DNA from: Thermoleophilia bacterium
Lineage (GTDB): Bacteria > Actinomycetota > Thermoleophilia > Gaiellales > Gaiellaceae
Direction: 5' to 3'
Length of the DNA stretch: 6,775 bases
Assembly (NCBI GenBank): GCA_025927435.1
Contig: JAICLM010000111.1
Location: 1 to 6,775 of the forward strand
Shown: one piece after another, positions 5,643-6,775 of the stretch
Layout: the number at the start of each line of letters is the position of its first letter
Position numbering within the stretch: the stretch's first letter is position 1
Notes under the pieces: model-generated
The model's input: the letters and a program-made list of their open reading frames with translations, nothing else
Database searches by the model: none
What the model was told of the DNA's origin: nothing
Program-made: the position numbers and the translations under genes

Positions 5643-5670
5643 TGACTCCATCGTCTCCATCCGCTAGGGT
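5642..5670 (+). promoter_or_regulatory. Candidate sigma-70-type promoter of the NlpC/P60 gene
   Basis: CTGACT at 5642-5647 (4 of 6 matches to TTGACA), a 17-nt spacer, then TAGGGT at 5665-5670 (TANNNT). Initiation near 5677 would leave a leader of roughly 28 nt before the ATG at 5706. That leader is pyrimidine-rich with no evident Shine-Dalgarno. Confidence 0.4.
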
Positions 5671-5705
5671 CACGAACTTCGGACCCCCTTTGCATCGCCT
5701 TTCCT

Positions 5706-6775
5706 ATGCGACGTTACGGTCTCCTACTCCTCTGCACGCTCGCCCTCGCCGCCCTCACAGCGGCCGTTGCTGCCACCGTGGCGGGGGCGCGCTCGACCCC
5801 CGCGATCCGCGCGGCGCAGGCCCACGAGCGCTCCGTCATCGCCCAGGTCGACGCGATCGGCAGGGACCTTCAGCTCGCTGAGGACGCGGCCCAGAACGCG
5901 CAGAACCAGCTCGCCCTCGTCAAGGAGAGCCTGCGGCGGAACGAGTACCGGCTCCGCGTGGCCAAGGCGAATCTCCACGCTGCTCAGCAGCGGCTCATGG
6001 CGCGCCTCTACACGCTCTACGTGAACGGGGCTCCGAGCACGATCGACGTCATCGCCGGCGCGCACAGCCTCTCGGAGATGATCGACCGCGCCGAGTCGGC
6101 GCAGGTGCTGTCGAATCAGGACGCGGCGCTGGGACGGCAGGCGCTCGCATTCGAGCACTCGGTGCAGGCCCGGGAACTGCAGCTCAAGCGGCTCCAGGCC
6201 CAGCGCCAGCAAGCCCTCAGGGAGAAGGAGGCGCGGAAGCGAGAGGTCGCGTCCGAACTCGGCCGGCAGAAGCGGCTGCTCGCCTCGATCCACACGACGA
6301 TCTCGCAGCTCCAGGCGCAGGAGGCGGCACGCGAGCGGGCGGCCAGGGCCGCCGCGGCCGCCCGCCTGAGAGCCGAGATCGCGGCGCGCCAGAAGGCCGC
6401 ACGGGAGGCTGCCGCTCAGGCGCAGCAGGCACAGCAGTCGTCGTCCGCCCCGACCATCGTCGCGCCGCCGCCGGTCAGTGTGCCCACCGGAGGCACCGGC
6501 GCAGGCCATGCCGCCGCAGCCTCGATTGCGCTCCGCTATCTCGGCGTCCCGTACCGCTACGGCGGCGCGAGCCCGAGCGGCTTCGACTGCTCCGGCCTCG
6601 TGATGTACGTCTACGCCCAGCTCGGGATCTCGCTCCCGCACTACACCGTGGCCCAGTGGAACGCGACCCAGCCGATCTCGTCGCCGGCCCCTGGCGACCT
6701 CGTCTTCTTCAACGGCCTCGGCCACGTCGGGATCTACATCGGCGGCGGGCGGTTCGTCAACGCGCCGCACACCGG
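5706..6775 (+). CDS. Secreted coiled-coil NlpC/P60 peptidoglycan endopeptidase (cut by right edge)
   Basis: At least 356 residues, open at the right edge. Residues 1-28 are a signal peptide (MRRYG then a Leu/Ala core, ending near AGARS). Residues 35-110 and 145-243 are long charged, Gln/Ala/Arg-rich helices typical of the coiled-coil domain of RipA/PcsB-type hydrolases. Between them IDVIAGAHSLSEMIDRAE (113-130) matches the conserved hinge of that domain. A Ser/Pro/Gly linker covers about 244-266. The NlpC/P60 domain starts near 268: YLGVPYRYGGASPSGFDCSG (278-297) with catalytic Cys295, LPHYTVAQW at 310-318, APGDLVFF at 328-335, and GHVGIYIG at 339-346 with catalytic His340; the third polar residue would be Asn353 or His355. 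Such enzymes cut stem peptides of peptidoglycan, often at D-Glu-mDAP. The coiled coil probably controls access and needs an activator such as FtsEX in related systems; that is inference here. It diverges from phoH. Confidence 0.92.
   Translation, partial: MRRYGLLLLCTLALAALTAAVAATVAGARSTPAIRAAQAHERSVIAQVDAIGRDLQLAEDAAQNAQNQLALVKESLRRNEYRLRVAKANLHAAQQRLMARLYTLYVNGAPSTIDVIAGAHSLSEMIDRAESAQVLSNQDAALGRQALAFEHSVQARELQLKRLQAQRQQALREKEARKREVASELGRQKRLLASIHTTISQLQAQEAARERAARAAAAARLRAEIAARQKAAREAAAQAQQAQQSSSAPTIVAPPPVSVPTGGTGAGHAAAASIALRYLGVPYRYGGASPSGFDCSGLVMYVYAQLGISLPHYTVAQWNATQPISSPAPGDLVFFNGLGHVGIYIGGGRFVNAPHT

Noticed and set aside
5561..5695. 45-residue N-terminal extension of PhoH (starts at 5695 or 5611)
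   Set aside because: The added residues do not resemble PhoH, and they cover the inverted repeat and the TACACT element placed ideally for the GTG at 5560. A possible AGGA before 5695 keeps this as a minor alternative.
4118..5881. 587-codon plus-strand open frame
   Set aside because: Antisense to ybeY, phoH and the start of dgkA, all with clear motifs. The translation is Arg/Pro/Glu-rich with no recognisable domain, a typical high-GC shadow frame.
5724..6770. 348-codon minus-strand open frame opposite the NlpC/P60 gene
   Set aside because: The plus strand carries signal peptide, coiled coil and catalytic Cys/His motifs in order. The antisense frame is low-complexity Arg/Gly/Leu with no motif.

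Overview
The window is a high-GC, gene-dense stretch of bacterial chromosome. The high GC, the GTG starts, the TANNNT hexamers placed 6-7 nt before start codons, and the gene set (E. coli-type DeoC, RipA-like NlpC/P60 protein, PhoH-YbeY-Cdd-Era block) all suggest an actinobacterium. A deep-branching lineage such as Thermoleophilia is my guess from protein texture only; I could not test it. I see no mobile elements, RNA genes or CRISPR. No gap exceeds 145 bp.

Layout. (1) 1-327, minus: N-terminal part of deoxyribose-phosphate aldolase (deoC), running off the left edge. (2) 408-1481, plus: an exported NagZ-like family 3 glycoside hydrolase, divergent from deoC across an 80-bp promoter gap. (3) 5560 down to 1478, minus: one tightly packed operon read phoH, ybeY, a DgkA-PAP2 fusion, a 26-codon ORF carrying a HAD motif I, a class I methyltransferase, cdd, era. 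All six junctions are 4-bp ATGA or GTGA overlaps. Its last gene, era, meets the glycosidase tail to tail, and one CTAG palindrome supplies both stop codons. (4) 5706-6775, plus: a secreted coiled-coil NlpC/P60 peptidoglycan hydrolase, cut by the right edge. It diverges from phoH across a 145-bp region holding an 8+8 inverted repeat and two promoter-like elements.

How the genes fit together. PhoH, YbeY and Era belong to the widely conserved RNA/ribosome maturation cluster, and Cdd is its usual nucleotide-salvage companion. DgkA-PAP2 probably acts on the undecaprenyl lipid carrier: kinase and phosphatase activities can both end in undecaprenyl phosphate. The two flanking exported hydrolases (NagZ-like and NlpC/P60) act on cell wall material, so the region joins ribosome biogenesis, lipid-carrier supply and wall turnover. 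The least explained element is the 26-codon HAD-like ORF at 3365-3445, which keeps the same overlap rule on both sides as the full-length genes around it.
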